Assembly: GCA_020284085.1 (NCBI GenBank)
Contig: JACEVL010000018.1
Location: forward strand, 924,001-988,000
Direction of reading: 5' to 3'
Origin: Aporrectodea caliginosa
Lineage: Eukaryota > Annelida > Clitellata > Crassiclitellata > Lumbricidae
DNA length: 64,000 nt
A program made the translations under genes and the position numbers. Of this stretch, positions 60,685 through 64,000 are shown one piece after another (within the stretch, counting starts at the first letter, position 1; each line of letters opens with the position of its first letter). The notes beneath the pieces are model-generated. The model saw nothing but the letters and a program-made list of their open reading frames with translations. It was not told the DNA's origin and made no database searches.

Positions 60685-61049
60685 CATGCCCTGAATTTTA
60701 TAATTTAGTGTAGCGATATTGATCAGTAATCAATGATTTTCAAGCAATGAATTTTCATACCAGACCTAGGCTAGTGGCCGAGTGTGGTTACTTGACCTTT
60801 CTTTGCCTGACCTACTTTGAGTGCCTGACCTATGCCTGACCTTGTTGCTAGGAAGTGTATGGAGTACCTTTTATAATTTAGTGTAGCAATGTAGATTGGG
60901 AAAGAGTGATTTTCAGGCAATGAGTTTTTTAATTCTTGTATGCCAAACCTTATGGCTTAGTGTGGATGCTTAACCTTTGCTGATCTGTGTTGACTGTTGA
61001 ATGCTTGACCTTTGTATGACCTAGTTGCTAGGAAGTGTATGGAAAGTGT
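60685..61049 (+). repeat. two-copy tandem duplication, about 180 bp, diverged
   Basis: Both copies run from TTATAATTTAGTGTAGC, through TTTTCA(A/G)GCAATGA, to GTTGCTAGGAAGTGTATGGA (ending near 60860 and 61040). Spacing about 180 bases. Confidence 0.8.
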
Positions 61050-61249
61050 AGCTACACTGGAACCTCCTTATATTGCTGCCTTTGAGAACCACATTAAATG
61101 CCATGCAGCATTTAGATAGCGCTTTTTTTGTAACAAGTGTTATAATGTTGCGTTCATTCAAAAGCTGAATTATGTTTGGAATCCAGCAGTGAAACTGCAT
61201 AGCTTGGGATTTGCTCATTCTTTGAAATGCTTGTTTGTGAGTGTTATGT

Positions 61250-61680
61250 ATTAATTGAAGTGTTTTGTATGGATGTTAGTTATTGGTGTTATTTGTAGTT
61301 ATTAGTGTTATTTGTGGGTGTTTTTTGGGATGTTACTTTTTGGTGTCATTTATTAATTATTGTGGTTTTATGGGTGTTAAATATCATAGGTTTTTGTTAA
61401 TTATAAATGGTATTTATGGGTGTTATTTATAGATGTTCTGCATCTTTGGTATTGTTTATTTATGGGCATTATTGATAAATGGTATGCATTGGTGTTACTG
61501 GTTAATGATATATAATTTCGTTTATTGAAAATAGAAAGTTGACAGACCGCAACTTTTCAATGATTGGCGATATTGGTGATTATTTATGGATGTTATTGTT
61601 ACTTGCTGGTGTTACTTATTGTTAATTGTTAGTGTTGTAATTATTATTTATTGTTTTTAAATATTGTGGATTAATTTAAT
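61250..61680 (+). repeat. degenerate GGTGTTATTTAT-type tandem repeat
   Basis: Imperfect units of TTATTGGTGTTATTTATGGG in steps of about 18-30 bases. Confidence 0.65.
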
Positions 61681-62074
61681 CAACAGCTGTAATACACAAG
61701 CCATGAGCCAATGGTAAAACTGAGCTGTATGGCACCTTGGTGAAACCTGTAATTAAAACTGTGTTCCATATCACCATTGTTCTGCACTGAATCAGTCCAC
61801 ATCTGTGGGGTCAGAAAAGACTGGGTGAAGGTGTGCACAATGCAGTACTACTGCTTTTTATGTTGATTGGTAGGTTAGGTTTGTTGACATAGAGGCGGAA
61901 CTCCTTAGCAGCCTGACTTAGTCGTTATCAGGCATAAATTAATGCTGTAATTAGTAGTCCCTAATTATAGTTAATAGCATTTAGGGTAATGGTCGATCCT
62001 TGTAAGGAGATAGGATAAGGTAGAGCTGCTTATTTATCCGGGTCTGTTTACTCTGAGATAAGAACCGGGAAACA

Positions 62075-62470
62075 CCCCGGTTCAAACCCCTACAACACCC
62101 AGTTCAAAAACACCCAGGTTGAAACCCCTGAGTTCAAAACCTCTAAGTTCAAAACCTGAGTTCAAAACCTCTGAGGTCATAACCTCTTGAGTTCAAAATG
62201 AGTTCAAAACCTGTGAGTGCAAACCCCTAAGTTCACAAAACCTCTGAGGTCAAAACCCGCCAGGTGAAACCCTGTGAGTGCAAAAACCCTGCTAGGACCG
62301 GGAGTTAATCCAAGAGTTTGGCTGCTGTTTCACCCCCTGGTGATTTTAACTCTAAAATGAGTACAGTAACTGTATGCTGTTGATGAGAGTGGGAAGATGA
62401 GGCAGCAAGGGAGACGAGTGGCCTGCCGAGGCTGAGAAAAGGAAGTCGCTCGCACATTATGTCTACTTAC
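62075..62470 (+). repeat. SINE whose B-box region expanded into a minisatellite
   Basis: From 62075 to about 62295, words such as GGTTCAAACCCC, GAGTTCAAAACCTCT and GAGGTCAAAACC repeat every 15-20 bases. After it comes the family body: GTGGGAAGATGAGGCAGCAA, GCCGAGGCTGAGAAAAGGAA and GTCGCTCGCAC. The repeated word matches the SINE B box GGTTCAAATCCCC. Confidence 0.65.
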
Positions 62471-62659
62471 TGCTCGCCATGTGCATTAGACACCGGCGCA
62501 ATAGAAGTTGCTAAATGCTAATTTGCAATTACAGTTGCATGCAGATAAAACTTGCATCACCAGTGGAATGAAGGTTTAAGATTTCTTCTTTTTTGTTTTT
62601 ATTAATTTTATTGTCTGTTTTCATATTGTTGAGTTTATTTTCAGCCTGCCTAGTGTGAG

Positions 62660-62795
62660 ATTTAGCGCACACACTCGCGCGAAGTCTCGAACACATACTT
62701 GCAAGCACACTGGCACACACGCACTGCCATACGCACTCACACTCACTCTTTCGCACACATACTCCCGCACCCGCATGCACACACACTCAGAGAGT
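62660..62795. repeat. CACA-rich microsatellite, imperfect
   Basis: GCACACACTCGCGCG, ACACACGCACTGCC, ACACACACTC and similar words. Source of spurious His/Thr-rich ORFs. Confidence 0.85.
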
Positions 62796-63371
62796 TATGG
62801 TTTGTTATTGTTTCACGATATACAGATCTGTTGTTTGCTAGCATGACTTCGGGTTGTTTGTTTCTGGGGAAAAAAGCCTCACTCGTTTCTGCCAAAATGT
62901 TTAGACCCTTTTGTTTTTACTTGTCTAAAAATAGCCAGTCTATTCTTTGTTGTTATGTAACATAATTTGCTATTTATATAGCTCAATTTCAGCTTGTAAG
63001 GTCAGATATAGAACAGAGGCATATAATAGACCATCGTGTTCTGTTGAGTAGTGCACAGCATCTGTGATCTGACGACCGTGGGTTTGCTTCTGCTGAAAGG
63101 ACTCCGGGCAAGTTGTTTGTCAACACTTGTCTCACATCTAAGAGTCAGAGTTTCAGACTTTGCATGCAAAATGAGTGCAATAAATAAATAGAAAATTAAA
63201 TTAAATGAAACTGAACAAGGAAGGTAAAATCTGGAAGTGTTGAACTGTTGAGCGAGTGACTAAAAAAATGGCCAAGAGCTTCTGATGTTTACTTATGCTT
63301 ATGATGTGTTTGTATGTGCATTTGCATGTAATCAATTATACATGTGTGCTTTATATTAATATGTATGCTTG

Positions 63372-63630
63372 CATAGGTGTAACAGCCAAATAGGTCATGG
63401 GTTCAAATCCCCGACAGGGCAGGAATTTATTTTGAGATTTCGACTCCACTTGTGCCCCCCCAATTCGGCTATATTGAGTACTGCGACCATACACTCAGTG
63501 GGAAGGTCTGACCACTCACCCTTGTAAGCCGAGGCTAAGAAAAATGAAGTCGCTAACGTGTTAAATGTTAATATCCATGGATGCCTTTTGAGGGAGGGGT
63601 AGATTAAGGGACTGCTCTTCTTGATGTATT
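63372..63630 (+). repeat. tRNA-derived SINE copy (diverged head)
   Basis: B box GGGTTCAAATCCCCGACAGG, AGGAATTTATTTTGAGATTT, ATACACTCAGTGGGAAGG, CCCTTGTAAGCCGAGGCTAA, GAAGTCGCTAACGTG and 3' end GGGACTGCTCTTCTTG. The A-box half is hardly recognisable. Confidence 0.85.
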
Positions 63631-63639
63631 TGTGTATAT

Positions 63640-64000
63640 TTATGTGTGCTTATGACATCTGTGCATATGTTTCTGTTTATACATGTTGTATACATGCACT
63701 TATCCTGTATACCTGTATGTATTATGACGACTTCTATAGCGCCACTATAGTAGCGGACAAGGCATCATCAATTGACGGTTGGCACATGTAGGTTGAACAG
63801 CATTCCAAGATCACAATCCACTGGACAGAGCCAAGATCATCCTTACGGCCAGCGATGATCATACATTCATGTATGTATGTATGCCTGCCAGCATGCACAT
63901 TTGCGTGTATGATGTATGTGTGTACGTGTATGTATGTACGTGTGTTTATCATGTGTATGTATGTATGTCCGTAGGCTTTTCTGTGGGGCTGCCTTTGGGA
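63640..64000. other. window end: short GCGCC repeat and TATG microsatellites
   Basis: TTCTATAGCGCCACTATAGT at 63732 is another tail-type repeat; ATGTATGTATG tracts lie at 63870-63970. No gene seen. Confidence 0.6.

Overview
This is eukaryotic nuclear DNA with spliced genes, GT-AG introns and many decayed transposons. It is AT-rich, and the palindrome TAGGCCTA and its variants recur throughout, as do short repeats ending in a TATATAGCGCC-like tail. This look is familiar from echinoderm genomes, so I suggest an echinoderm or a related marine invertebrate deuterostome. That placement is an inference from texture and gene complement, not a proof.

Four protein genes can be assembled exon by exon, with reading phases that agree at every junction. 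(1) 129-4606 (+): a small secreted or surface protein with one V-type immunoglobulin domain in four exons, all introns phase 1; the frame of the last exon is less certain. (2) 31241-5976 (-): a seven-exon gene for a 1,504-residue Arg/Ser-rich, Gln-rich nuclear-looking protein that I cannot assign to a family; its third intron-separated step spans about 16.7 kb. Genes 1 and 2 converge. (3) 43206-35359 (-): a complete ten-exon gene for ACMSD, the zinc decarboxylase of the kynurenine pathway (346 residues); its last intron appears to use a GC donor. (4) 51355-54866 (+): a complete four-coding-exon gene for the small GTPase Arf1 (181 residues), with a probable non-coding first exon ending at 50557. 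ACMSD and Arf1 diverge. The genes have unrelated functions and there is no operon logic.

The rest is repeat-rich. Five non-autonomous hAT-type elements have intact 8-bp target-site duplications (22231-23041, 28900-29622, 36540-37082, 40013-40152, 56490-56748). There are two fold-back elements with long inverted arms (about 45393-47237 and 48339-48785), the second flanked by a 10-bp direct repeat as in Mutator-like elements. A MITE at 42341-42800 carries a CRE-like palindrome in its ends. A fairly young 5'-truncated LINE lies at 31690-34245, with three older LINE relics elsewhere. A tRNA-derived SINE family occurs in several copies (best copy 59908-60194), and other short repeats carry a GCGC hairpin or an ATTACG tail. 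Several minisatellites sit next to exons or inside repeats.

From 57 kb to the end there is no certain gene: SINEs, degenerate tandem repeats, microsatellites and a possible non-coding first exon near 58.5-59.17 kb.
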